Of a DNA stretch of 64,000 nucleotides, positions 34,259 to 42,328 are shown in pieces. Location: contig NZ_RJJY01000001.1 in assembly GCF_003751085.1 (NCBI RefSeq), forward strand, positions 3,472,001 to 3,536,000, given 5' to 3'. Each line of letters opens with the position of its first letter. Position 1 is the stretch's first letter. Source of the DNA: Micromonospora sp. Llam0. GTDB taxonomy: Bacteria; Actinomycetota; Actinomycetes; Mycobacteriales; Micromonosporaceae. The translations under genes were made by a program, and so were the position numbers. Under the pieces are notes generated by a model, which saw nothing but the letters and a program-made list of their open reading frames with translations, did no database searches and was not told the DNA's origin.

Positions 34259-34897
34259 ATGTCGACTGTGATCGTGCCCGCCGGGCTGAGCATGGGTCCC
34301 CGCTACTGGTACGTCCGCCCGCCGGACCCGACGCCGGAGTGCTACGAGGTGCATCTCGGTGACGACCTGGTCGAGCTGACCGAAACCGAGGCCGCCGTCT
34401 GGGCCGCCGCCTTCCTCTACCCGGACCAGCACGCGAAGCTCACAGTCACCCGCGATTCCCTGGTACGGATGCTGGAAACCGCGCCGAAGCCAGAGCCGCA
34501 CGCCGCACGCTACGTCGACGACCTCATCGCCCGTGGCCTGCTCGTCGAGTTCGACCCCGACGGCGACCTGCAACCAGTCTTCAGCCGCCACAAGCTGCTC
34601 CCCCTCGCCCAGGGCCTCGGCACCACGCCCGAGGAACCCGACCTGCACCGGATCGGCATCGGCGACAAGGCGGCGGTCGCGGTACCCATCCAGGTCTACA
34701 CCCAGTGGTCGTACGCCTTCCTGCACGCCAACTTGTGGGACGCGTGCGCCTTCTACGCCGACCAGTCGGAGGAGGAAGCCGCCGGCGAGAAGCTCCTGGA
34801 GCTGACGGCGGCGGGGGTAGCCCGCGACATCGCAATCAACCTCCCAATGATGGTCGTCACCGGATGCGCATTCTTTGACCCGGTCGTCCAGACATGA
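34259..34897 (+). CDS. Unknown cytoplasmic protein, second gene of the cassette
   Basis: A 212-residue protein with GGGAGG upstream of ATG 34259. The first 120 residues contain a winged-helix-like stretch (LTETEAAVWAAAFL, RDSLVRMLE, ARYVDDLIARGLLVEFDPDG), followed by a helical region rich in Trp and Tyr (YTQWSYAFLHANLWDACAFY). No signal peptide and no catalytic motif can be named. Its stop overlaps the ATG of the next gene, so production is coupled. A regulator or adaptor role is possible. Confidence 0.72.
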   Translation: MSTVIVPAGLSMGPRYWYVRPPDPTPECYEVHLGDDLVELTETEAAVWAAAFLYPDQHAKLTVTRDSLVRMLETAPKPEPHAARYVDDLIARGLLVEFDPDGDLQPVFSRHKLLPLAQGLGTTPEEPDLHRIGIGDKAAVAVPIQVYTQWSYAFLHANLWDACAFYADQSEEEAAGEKLLELTAAGVARDIAINLPMMVVTGCAFFDPVVQT

Positions 34898-35595
34898 GGT
34901 ACGGCCGGAAACAGCGCAAAGGTCAGCAGCAGGCCGAGACCTTCGGCCAGCAGTTCCGCCGGGAGCTGTCGAAGGAATCACTCGGCAAGTTAGCCGAGCT
35001 GGGCGGAGCCGCCGTCGGCATGCTGCTCGGGTTGGCGTCGACGAAGGCCGGTCTTCCCGTGCCGCCGTCGACAGCAGCGACCGGAGGTGCGATAGCGGGC
35101 GCAATGCTCGGCGTGGTGGGCAAGTCAGCCGCCGGTACGGCCGTCGACCGCTTGATGAGCCGGAAGCCCGGTGGTGGCGGGCAGGAGCCATCGGATGGCA
35201 AGCCCCCAGTGGCGATCCCGAGTACCGGTGAGCCAAAGCCGGTGCTTCGGGCGGTCGATCCGACGAGACGGGAACCGCGACGAGCGCCACCACACCGGCC
35301 ACGCCGGCTCACCCAGTCCCGAGCTGGATCGGCGACAGGGTCAACCGGTGGGTACATCGGAAGGCTCCAGCAGATCCTCGACGAGATTGAGACCCAGCAG
35401 GCCAAACTGGCGAACGTGGCCAACGCGATGCGGGCGAGCCAGCTCGGCCTAGCGCAGCTGCTTGCCGGCGGCCGGCAGGACCGTACGCAGGAGATCTACA
35501 CCTGGGCCGAACTGTCCCGCGCCAACATCGAAGACGCCGCCATCCTCACCCACCAAGCCATGCAGAGCCTCAAGGCATACCTGTCTAACCTGTAA
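34894..35595 (+). CDS. Membrane-anchored unknown protein with glycine zipper and helical tail
   Basis: A 233-residue protein. Residues 1-30 are basic and Gln-rich, 35-95 contain two glycine-rich hydrophobic stretches (GGAAVGMLLGLAST, GGAIAGAMLGVVGKSAAG) like glycine zippers, 95-150 are a Pro/Arg-rich linker, and 155-233 form helices (YIGRLQQILDEIETQQAKLA, NVANAMRASQLGLAQLLAGG) ending DAAILTHQAMQSLKAYLSNL. The tail resembles the C-terminus of the first cassette protein, as if both used the same partner. It is coupled by ATGA to the previous gene. Confidence 0.72.
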   Translation: MRYGRKQRKGQQQAETFGQQFRRELSKESLGKLAELGGAAVGMLLGLASTKAGLPVPPSTAATGGAIAGAMLGVVGKSAAGTAVDRLMSRKPGGGGQEPSDGKPPVAIPSTGEPKPVLRAVDPTRREPRRAPPHRPRRLTQSRAGSATGSTGGYIGRLQQILDEIETQQAKLANVANAMRASQLGLAQLLAGGRQDRTQEIYTWAELSRANIEDAAILTHQAMQSLKAYLSNL

Positions 35596-35711
35596 CTTGC
35601 TGGACCGAGCAGTGCTCCGAGCACGGCAAATCTATGGCAACTCATGGCAATATCAGCAGAGAGGAGCCCCAGGTGGAGGCAGCCGATCTCATGCGTGGGT
35701 AAACTCGCGAT

Positions 35712-36692
35712 GTGGCTTCCAATGATCTCCCAGAGTGGTCAGCACTGGTTGCAGCCGGCCTAGCGAGAGTGGACGAGATCCCAGAATGGGAGGGGCTGGG
35801 AATATCGCCAGCTGCATTCAGGAGAATCAACCGCACAGTCGGCACCGCCATGCCAACCCCCGCCCGCTGCAAAGAATGGATCGAAGCGGGAATACCAGCA
35901 GAACACATTCGGGTATACGAGTACGCCCAGGCGTCGCCAGCAGCCATCGCGCCACACGGTTCACAGTTGGCCGATCACAATCCATGGGAAATCGTTAGGG
36001 CGCTGGGCCTCTTGGCCGACTCCGAGGCACAAGTGCCAATTGAAATTATTGCCAGATACGTGGAGGACGGCTATCCGCCATGCTCTCCAGTTTATCTGGA
36101 AGGCGACCGATACCCAATGACCGAGTTAGCGCTACGTCGGGCGGTCGATTCGCCCCACGCTCGCTTTGAAAAAGTAACCGCTCCGCCAATCTCATGGCCG
36201 GTCGCGGCGGCGGTTATCCGATCTGGCCGATCCACTGACTCACTCTTCACACTGCCGTCCCTCCTCGCCGCTCCCAATGCGCCAGTGATGGGTGCATGTC
36301 ACAATCGACAACGTATCAATCGACTTCTCGCAAAGACGCCCCCCGGCCATGACGAGGCAGGAATTCCCTGGCACGTCGGCGCCCTCTACCCAGCACCCTA
36401 CGATCCAGTCTACGACTATGACGAATTGATTGGCATTGTAACACAAGAGGGACACGTCGCGTGTCTAATGCCGGGATATTTCTACCTCAGATCGCTCATT
36501 GAGGCACTAACCGACAATGGCATTTACTTCGTCGTGCCGATTGTCGGTGAATCTGACCTTCGCTCTGACCTCGATTCAGAACCCGATCTTGGCGTCCGGT
36601 TTCATCGATACCGCGAGCTCAAACCGCTGCTCGAAAACTCGACACCACCCGGGATCAATTGGAGGTGGCCCGCGTGGCGCGGCCGTCGATGA
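35712..36692 (+). CDS. Unknown 326-residue protein
   Basis: A cytoplasmic-looking protein starting at GTG 35712. It opens with LPEWSALVAAGLARVDEIPE and has a hydrophilic centre, then aromatic-rich strands (YPAPYDPVYDYDELIG, CLMPGYFYLRSLIEALTDNG, YFVVPIVGE). No domain is recognised. Codon use is clearly more AT-rich than in flanking genes, which suggests recent arrival. The gap of 116 bases before it holds no obvious signal. Confidence 0.65.
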   Translation: MASNDLPEWSALVAAGLARVDEIPEWEGLGISPAAFRRINRTVGTAMPTPARCKEWIEAGIPAEHIRVYEYAQASPAAIAPHGSQLADHNPWEIVRALGLLADSEAQVPIEIIARYVEDGYPPCSPVYLEGDRYPMTELALRRAVDSPHARFEKVTAPPISWPVAAAVIRSGRSTDSLFTLPSLLAAPNAPVMGACHNRQRINRLLAKTPPGHDEAGIPWHVGALYPAPYDPVYDYDELIGIVTQEGHVACLMPGYFYLRSLIEALTDNGIYFVVPIVGESDLRSDLDSEPDLGVRFHRYRELKPLLENSTPPGINWRWPAWRGRR

Positions 36693-36788
36693 TGGTTGCC
36701 GCCGCATCGATACTCAACCCCGCTTGAGTATCGTCCGAGCTATGCACGGACAGCAGATGCGGATGCGCTGACCAACCTGCTACACATC

Positions 36789-37172
36789 TCAGTTGAAGGG
36801 TCCGTTAGCGCGCGCTTTCCAAAGCTCCTGGCGTGCTTCCTTGGTATCCAAGGACTCTAGTCCGCGAACCGCCCAGGAGCGCAGCGAAGGATCATCCCCA
36901 TACATCTGATCCACCAGGATCGGCAACGCCTTCGCCGATCGCGCCTGCCCTATAAGCTCCAAGAGCCAACATCGCAAACCATGATCATCCCGCTCGGCCA
37001 CAAACTCAGCGATCAACTCGTCGACATGCTCAGCAGCGTGCTGCAGGAGAAGATGGAAGCCCTCTTCCCGAGCCTGCGGATCGCGACGACGCATCAACCG
37101 CATCGCCTGGCGAAATCGAGCCGTCACGCACTGAAGACTATCGCCTACCGGCTTTCGGAGCGGGCGGCTCAC
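36789..37172 (-). CDS. Small HEAT/armadillo-like repeat protein
   Basis: A 127-residue all-helical protein. The helices FHLLLQHAAEHVDELIAEFV, LRCWLLELIGQARSAKALPI and DPSLRSWAVRGLESL have the spacing of HEAT-like repeats, including a D-x-S-x-R-x-W-A-x-x-x-L repeat signature. Such short solenoids are protein-binding modules and are common as immunity or regulatory proteins, but no partner is evident. GTG 37172 with GGAGG ten bases upstream is chosen. Confidence 0.65.
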   Translation of the reverse strand: MSRPLRKPVGDSLQCVTARFRQAMRLMRRRDPQAREEGFHLLLQHAAEHVDELIAEFVAERDDHGLRCWLLELIGQARSAKALPILVDQMYGDDPSLRSWAVRGLESLDTKEARQELWKARANGPFN

Positions 37173-37212
37173 TCGTGGCAGACCTCCACGCAGGAAGCGT
37201 TCGTTCCGGTCG

Positions 37213-37420
37213 GTGACGAAGACACAACGCCGGGCACGCCGACGACCAGGCCCCCGGCCTGAGCGCGATCATGGCGTTGCGGACGACGTTCGCCGATACG
37301 TTGTGCTCAGGGCAGAGCTGCGACGTCGACGGCAGCTCGGCGGCAGGTCGCCGGGCGCAATCAGCCTGCGGGTGTGGGCGACAAGCTCGACCCACCTGGC
37401 GCTCGGCGGCACCGTCGATA
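37213..37420 (-). pseudogene. Broken GntR-type HTH gene, copy of the 37.9 kb gene
   Basis: Nucleotide similarity to 37940-38150 runs over about 200 bases. The reverse strand still encodes LPSTSQLCPEHNVSANVVRN, the GntR recognition helix region, but the frames before and after it are shifted, and the codons matching the start have decayed. It is the most degraded unit of a four-member array. Confidence 0.8.
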
Positions 37421-37564
37421 CCCCCTAATCAGCACTGTCGCCAACTCGGCTCAGGTACCGGACGCACAACCTGGTGTCGGGCCGCGTAGAGGACTTGGCC
37501 GACCCAGGGTGCGCGCTCCTTCCTCGGCAGGAGCAGGAGCGACAGGCTTATAGCAGGCCAAAGA

Positions 37565-37798
37565 TCAGGCCTCTTCCGATCGGCCTGCGACGAACACGCC
37601 GAGGCCCTGCCTGCCGACGAGTTCGCCGCACTCGATCATCGAGTCGACGGCACGGCGCACGGTTGCCGAGGTCGTCGAGTGTTGCTCCATCAGCTTCCGG
37701 GTGGTCGGAATCCGGTCGCCCGGCTTCAACTGCCCTGCCTTGACCTGCGCACGGAGGTCATCACGGATCGATTTCCAAAGTGGCACGGCGTAAGGCAT
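37565..37798 (-). CDS. HTH-only GntR-family regulator
   Basis: A 77-residue protein that is only the GntR winged helix: LWKSIRDDLRAQVKAGQLKP, GDRIPTTRKLMEQHSTTSAT, VRRAVDSMIECGELVGRQG, then the wing LGVFVAG. No effector domain follows. Its sequence differs most from the other array members. Similar minimal GntR proteins regulate actinobacterial integrative elements and small operons. The ribosome site is weak. Confidence 0.8.
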   Translation of the reverse strand: MPYAVPLWKSIRDDLRAQVKAGQLKPGDRIPTTRKLMEQHSTTSATVRRAVDSMIECGELVGRQGLGVFVAGRSEEA

Positions 37799-37906
37799 GA
37801 TCCGAGGTCACCACTCCAAGCACCTGAGTAGATGGGCAACGAACCCAGCGTAGCCAAGACCACGGCCAGTCGAGCCGTTCGCAGGTACAAAAATGCAAGC
37901 TTCCAC

Positions 37907-38146
37907 CTACGACCCACCGGTGGCCTCGTTGGCGTCGACGACGAAGACGCCGACACCGGGCACGCCGACGACCAGGCCTTCGGCCTTGAGCGCGATCATC
38001 ACGTTGCGGACGACAATCGCCGACACGTTGTGCTCGGCGCAGAGCTGCGACGTGGATGGCAACTTCGCGCCGGGCGACAGCTCGCCGGTCGCGATCTGCT
38101 TGCGGATGTGGGCGGCGAGTTCCATCCACTTGGCGCTCGGCGGCAT
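37907..38146 (-). CDS. HTH-only GntR-family regulator
   Basis: A 79-residue GntR winged helix: WMELAAHIRKQIATGELSPG, AKLPSTSQLCAEHNVSAIVV, RNVMIALKAEGLVVGVPG and the wing VGVFVVDANE. GGGGGAGGG precedes ATG 38146. It is the parent-like relative of the broken copy at 37213 and closely similar to the next gene. Lacking a ligand domain, it should bind DNA as a dimer under control of another signal or simply by concentration. Confidence 0.85.
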   Translation of the reverse strand: MPPSAKWMELAAHIRKQIATGELSPGAKLPSTSQLCAEHNVSAIVVRNVMIALKAEGLVVGVPGVGVFVVDANEATGGS

Positions 38147-38253
38147 CGCCGGCCCTCCCCCCTGATCAGCGAGCGGCTGACTCGCCAGGTCACCGTCAAT
38201 GTCCGCCGAGCCACCAGGGCGTCCGAACGTCTACCCTGCCGGCCAGCAGGGGT

Positions 38254-38487
38254 TCAGCCCTGCTGGTCGTTTGGGTCGACGACAAACACGCCGACGCCCT
38301 GCACGCCCTCGATCAGCCCTTCGGTCCGCAGCTTGAAGATGGCTTGGCGCACGACGATCGCTGACACGTCGTGCTCCTTGCACAGCTGTGCGGTGGACGG
38401 AAGCTTGTCGCCTGGTGCCAGCTCACCGGAGACGATCTGGCTCCGGAGGTGGTCGGCGATCTTCTCCCACTTGGGCTTGGCGGGCAT
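38254..38487 (-). CDS. HTH-only GntR-family regulator
   Basis: A 77-residue GntR winged helix starting at ATG 38487 with GGGAGC upstream: KWEKIADHLRSQIVSGELAP, GDKLPSTAQLCKEHDVSAIV, VRQAIFKLRTEGLIEGVQG, VGVFVVDPND. It shares most motif residues with the gene at 37907. As the first unit of the array it is divergent from the operon at 38758, across about 270 bases, and is a candidate regulator of it. Confidence 0.87.
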   Translation of the reverse strand: MPAKPKWEKIADHLRSQIVSGELAPGDKLPSTAQLCKEHDVSAIVVRQAIFKLRTEGLIEGVQGVGVFVVDPNDQQG

Positions 38488-38757
38488 GGGCGGCTCCCTG
38501 ATCTGCGCACCCATTTGATCACGCGCCAGCTTTGTATGGCAAGAAATCGGCGCTCATGGGTTGCTTCGTATGGGCGCATATGTAAAGCTGTCTCCGCGCC
38601 GCTCCCTGGTCTGCAAACCGGAGTGGTTGCCCCGCAAGGAGCCCGGTCGGCCGACGCCGCCTGTCGGTCGACCGGGTGCGTCAACCTGCCCGCCACCTGC
38701 GACAACAGTCGCATCAGCGGCGGGTGCCATCTCCACGCGTACGGGAGGCAACGTCCG

Positions 38758-39099
38758 GTGACACCCGACCCCCGCCCCACCCCGACCGTCCCACCACCAC
38801 CCACCCGGCTGCGCCCGGCCGGCGACCAGCGCTCCGCGACCTCCTACACCCGGTACGCCCGTGCACGTGTCGTCGAGGCGCAACGGACCATCGACAGTCA
38901 CACCACCTCGGCGTACACCGGCTGTTGTCTCGGCTGTGGACGGCCCGGACCGTGCGCGGACCTTACCGAAGCCGAAACGACGATGCACCGCTACCACCGA
39001 CTGCCGTTCCGCCGGCCCGGCGCGACCCTGCTCGACCCGAGCCGGGTCGCCGACGCCCCCGACCGGCCCCGCTTCTCCTGGCTGAGCAGGTCGGCATGA
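38758..39099 (+). CDS. Small cysteine-containing protein, first gene of unknown operon
   Basis: A 113-residue protein from GTG 38758 with GGGAGG nine bases upstream. After a Pro-rich N-terminus (DPRPTPTVPPPPTRLRP) comes an SYTRYARARVVEAQRTIDSH helix and the cluster CCLGCGRPGPCAD followed by HRYHRLP, giving four Cys and two His that could bind zinc. No family can be named. Its stop overlaps the next ATG (ATGA). Confidence 0.7.
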   Translation: MTPDPRPTPTVPPPPTRLRPAGDQRSATSYTRYARARVVEAQRTIDSHTTSAYTGCCLGCGRPGPCADLTEAETTMHRYHRLPFRRPGATLLDPSRVADAPDRPRFSWLSRSA

Positions 39100-39887
39100 G
39101 CACCCGGGAGTACGCCGCCGACGCCGCAGCCCTGCAGGTCGCCGCCGACACGATCGGCGCGCTGCGGGCGGTCTGCCTGGCCCTGGAGACCGCCGTCACC
39201 CACGTCACCGAGCAGCTCGGCGACGCCCACACGCTCGCCCCGGACGCCCGGCTCGCCGTCGACCGCTACGAGGAAGCCCTGCACCAGGCGTGGGAGGCGT
39301 ACGGCGAAGTCTTCGACGCCGTCACCGTCGCCCGGCCGCAGCTGCCGGGCAGCCGCCCGGTCGGCGTCGCCGCCATCATGCGGGGCCTGCGGATCGCCCG
39401 CGAGCACGCCGTCCACGCCGCCGGCGCCACCGGCGACGCCCGGCCCCGGGTGCTGGCCGCCGCCGACCGCCTGGCCCGCAGCGACGACCCGTACGCCCAG
39501 GTCGCCGCCGCCCGGCTGCGCACCGCCCTGGCCCGCCTCGACCAGCTCGGCGGCAGCCTCGGCGTCGGCACCGGCGCCCTCGACCGCTACTTCAACGCCC
39601 TCGCCAACGGCGACGACCCGCCGCAGCAGCGGCTACGCCGGCTGGCCGCCCGACGCCCACTCACCCGCACCCGACCGGCCACCGCCGACACCGACGACGG
39701 CGATCCGCCCGGCGACGGTGCCAGCTCCCCCGGGCATCAGCCACTGACCGAGGTACGCGGCCTCGCCGCCCGTACCGCCGCGTCCCTGGTCGCCGCCGGC
39801 CGGCACCACGTCAGGTTCCGCACCTTCTGGCAGCTCGTCCGCCACCACATCTGGGAAGACGCCTTTCGCACCTGGAGGAGCCGGTGA
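39096..39887 (+). CDS. Unknown helical protein, second gene of the operon
   Basis: A 263-residue Ala-rich, mostly helical protein. Predicted helices include AALQVAADTIGALRAVCLAL, LAVDRYEEALHQAWEAYGEV and DDPYAQVAAARLRTALARLD; then a Pro/Asp-rich linker (185-220) and a C-terminal region with RGLAARTAASLVAAGRHHVR and FWQLVRHHIWEDAF. There are no membrane helices or catalytic motifs. It is coupled by overlaps at both ends, so all three operon products are made in fixed ratio. Confidence 0.7.
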   Translation: MSTREYAADAAALQVAADTIGALRAVCLALETAVTHVTEQLGDAHTLAPDARLAVDRYEEALHQAWEAYGEVFDAVTVARPQLPGSRPVGVAAIMRGLRIAREHAVHAAGATGDARPRVLAAADRLARSDDPYAQVAAARLRTALARLDQLGGSLGVGTGALDRYFNALANGDDPPQQRLRRLAARRPLTRTRPATADTDDGDPPGDGASSPGHQPLTEVRGLAARTAASLVAAGRHHVRFRTFWQLVRHHIWEDAFRTWRSR

Positions 39888-40414
39888 CCAGCGCACCCAC
39901 CGCCGCCCTGACCTACCTGGTCGCCGGGCAGACCGGCGCACACGAACGCCAGCTCGCCCGCTTCGACGACGACCAGTGGCAGGAATACCTCGACCTGCTC
40001 AGCGGACTGTTCGTGCTCACCGTGGACCGACGCTTCCGGCCCGGCGAACCGGCCGCGGTGATCCGCTTCGTGGCCAGCGTCCGGGAACGTTTCGACCCCG
40101 CCGGCACCGCCATCGACCCGACCGTGGCGGAAACCCTGATGTACGCCGCCCTCGGCCAGCACGACACCCTGCCCGCCACCGCCGAGACCATCACCGCGCA
40201 GACCCTGCTGGTCGTCGCCCTGGTCACCGACGAAGGGCTCAGCCCGGCCGGCCTGACCGACCTGATCGACGACACCACCACGATGATCGCCCTGCACTCC
40301 GAACCGGCCGAGCTGGAGAAACCGCCGGAGGCCGCCGACCCCGCGCCCGTCGAGGAAGCCGATCTGCCGGCACCCGACACCACAGCAGACGACGACCGCG
40401 CAGCACAGCAGTGA
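39884..40414 (+). CDS. Unknown acidic protein, third gene of the operon
   Basis: A 176-residue protein from GTG 39884 behind GGAGGAG. Residues 1-135 are helical (DDDQWQEYLDLLSGLFVLTV, AAVIRFVASVRERF, LMYAALGQHDTLPATAETIT), and the last 40 residues are a Pro/Glu/Asp tail, probably disordered. No domain is recognised. The operon ends at a perfect 34-base palindrome 10 bases after its stop. Confidence 0.7.
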   Translation: MTSAPTAALTYLVAGQTGAHERQLARFDDDQWQEYLDLLSGLFVLTVDRRFRPGEPAAVIRFVASVRERFDPAGTAIDPTVAETLMYAALGQHDTLPATAETITAQTLLVVALVTDEGLSPAGLTDLIDDTTTMIALHSEPAELEKPPEAADPAPVEEADLPAPDTTADDDRAAQQ

Positions 40415-40424
40415 CCCGTCGCGG

Positions 40425-40458
40425 GCGCAGTAGGCGGCCAGCTGGCCGCCTACTGCGC
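40425..40458 (+). terminator. Perfect 34-bp palindrome ending the 38.8-40.4 kb operon
   Basis: GCGCAGTAGGCGGCCAG is followed directly by its exact reverse complement, giving 17 paired bases with no mismatch, then TTTGCCC. It is a strong terminator candidate. Confidence 0.85.
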
Positions 40459-40678
40459 TTTGCCCTAAATTTACTAGTGAAAACCTAGGCGACGCTTGAA
40501 ACCGACGGCGACGACCGAGCCGATATCGTCGACCACGGAAGCTGCCAACCATTTTTCGCATCAATCTTCGACCGAATCGGATTCCCCGCAACCACGGCAC
40601 GTGACCGCGCCGGAGCCATACGCAATCATGGCCTCGCTCCAAAAGGGCCGCACCCGAAGCGCGTGGCATCATGTCGGC

Positions 40679-42262
40679 ATGCAGGCGCTACTCGTGGACA
40701 GCCCCCGGTCTGATGACGTTCGATTGCAAGTCACCGACCGATTCCACCCGGCAACGATTCTGACCGCGCTGTGCGTCATACTGGGCGTCCTATACAGATT
40801 CTTTGCACTGTTGTGGAGTTCGCCGCCCACCAATAGCGATGAAGCGATCATGGGATTGGCCGCGATCCACATATCGAAGGCCGAGAACTTTCCGGCATTC
40901 TTTTACGGACAAGACTACATGGGGGTGCTCGAAGCCTACCTAGCCGCGCCGATCTTTGCGCTATTCGGCCCCTCGGTAATTGCGCTGCGAATCCCGAACC
41001 TGCTACTCTTCGGCGCTTTCATTGTTATTATGTGGCGACTCGTCAGCGAGCTGTACGACAGCCGTTGGTTTACGCTACTGGTGGTCGGGATTCTAGCCCT
41101 CGGCTCGGACCGGTTGATGCAAAATCAAATGGTGTCCAATGGCGGCTACCCCGAGATGAATCCGGCGGGCGCCGGGTTGATGTTGCTTGCGGTTGGGCTC
41201 GGGGCAAATCGGTACCGCAATCGCGGCGTCGCCTTCGCGGCATGGGGACTGATCGCCGGAGTGATGATCTGGGTCGACCAGCTTGTCCTGCCATATGTTC
41301 TTTGCGCAGGCGTCGTCCTGGCTGTCTTCACAAGGAAGGAGCTCATCGGGAGATCCGGGGCACTTCTCGTTGGCGGCACCCTCGTAGGCGCAGCGCCCCT
41401 CATTGCGCACTCGATTGCCTTCCGCATCAACCCAATTTCCGTGCTGCTTAATCTGAGCAGAGGCAGCGAGGCAGCGCCATGGACGGATCACCTGTATGGC
41501 GGCCTGATTTTCGGCGTCCCGATGGGTATGGGATTTTGTGCGCCTGGTGATTGTGCGCCGTGGCAGCTCTGGTGGGGGTTTGCTTTTCCGCTACTTCTCC
41601 TGGTTGGGGCAGTAACTGCATTGGCTTCGATTCGGCAACAGGAGGGTAACTGGAGGGTCGCCTCGGTAGCGCACCTTGGCTTGCTGATCGGCGCAGCATT
41701 GACGGTTGTCGCCTATGTTCGCAGTAGCGCCGCAGCGAACACCCCAGTCGAGTGCTCCAGGTACCTCTCGTGTCTACTCATTTCCCTGCCAGCCGCGTTG
41801 TGGCCACTTTGGCAATTGCCGCAACATCGCGCAGGAGTCTGGCGCATGACAGCAGCCACCGTTCTCGCCGCCACGGCGACATCGGCTTTTGTTGCCACTG
41901 CCAGTTTCGTAGCGGCTGCCCCTGACATGAGGGATCTTGCCCGACAACGGGATAACATGAATGCACAGCTCGACCAGCTCGGCGTAACCCATGTTTATAG
42001 CGAGTACTGGACATGCAACAACATCACCTTCGCAACAAACGAGCGCATCAAGTGCGCCGTCATCGACGAGGGCGACCTGCGACCGCGCGTCAACCGATAC
42101 TTGCCGTATCTGGAGGCGGTGCAGGCTTCGAGCGATCCAGCATATGTCCTTCCTGTCGAGTCTGCTGCTAATCCGCTAGTTTTTGAACTCCTGTCGACGA
42201 GTCAAACCGCACCCACTGTCGTGAGCATACCCGGCTACCGCATCTACTTGCCGGGCAGCTGA
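40679..42262 (+). CDS. GT-C/ArnT-like membrane glycosyltransferase candidate (copy A)
   Basis: A 527-residue protein with about ten or more transmembrane segments. The first external loop has PPTNSDEAIMGLAAIHISKA then FFYGQDYMGVLEAYLAAPIF, the acidic DE motif and arrangement of polyprenyl-sugar-dependent GT-C enzymes (PMT_2/ArnT superfamily). The last 80 residues form an external domain with two Cys (WTCNN, IKCAVIDEG). I start at ATG 40679 because the paralogue at 45726 begins at the same point and both are then 527 residues. The acceptor is unknown; sugar transfer to exported proteins or cell-wall polymers is plausible. Confidence 0.82.
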   Translation: MQALLVDSPRSDDVRLQVTDRFHPATILTALCVILGVLYRFFALLWSSPPTNSDEAIMGLAAIHISKAENFPAFFYGQDYMGVLEAYLAAPIFALFGPSVIALRIPNLLLFGAFIVIMWRLVSELYDSRWFTLLVVGILALGSDRLMQNQMVSNGGYPEMNPAGAGLMLLAVGLGANRYRNRGVAFAAWGLIAGVMIWVDQLVLPYVLCAGVVLAVFTRKELIGRSGALLVGGTLVGAAPLIAHSIAFRINPISVLLNLSRGSEAAPWTDHLYGGLIFGVPMGMGFCAPGDCAPWQLWWGFAFPLLLLVGAVTALASIRQQEGNWRVASVAHLGLLIGAALTVVAYVRSSAAANTPVECSRYLSCLLISLPAALWPLWQLPQHRAGVWRMTAATVLAATATSAFVATASFVAAAPDMRDLARQRDNMNAQLDQLGVTHVYSEYWTCNNITFATNERIKCAVIDEGDLRPRVNRYLPYLEAVQASSDPAYVLPVESAANPLVFELLSTSQTAPTVVSIPGYRIYLPGS

Positions 42263-42328
42263 GCCGTTCATACCGTACTCGACCATCTGGCCGGACCGTC
42301 CGGAATCCGCACGCCGAACCGGTCAGCC

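Noticed and set aside
37213..38487. The evenly spaced similar units as a CRISPR or other short-repeat array.
   Set aside because: The repeat unit is a roughly 230-base HTH gene and the intervals are not spacer-like; it is a gene array.
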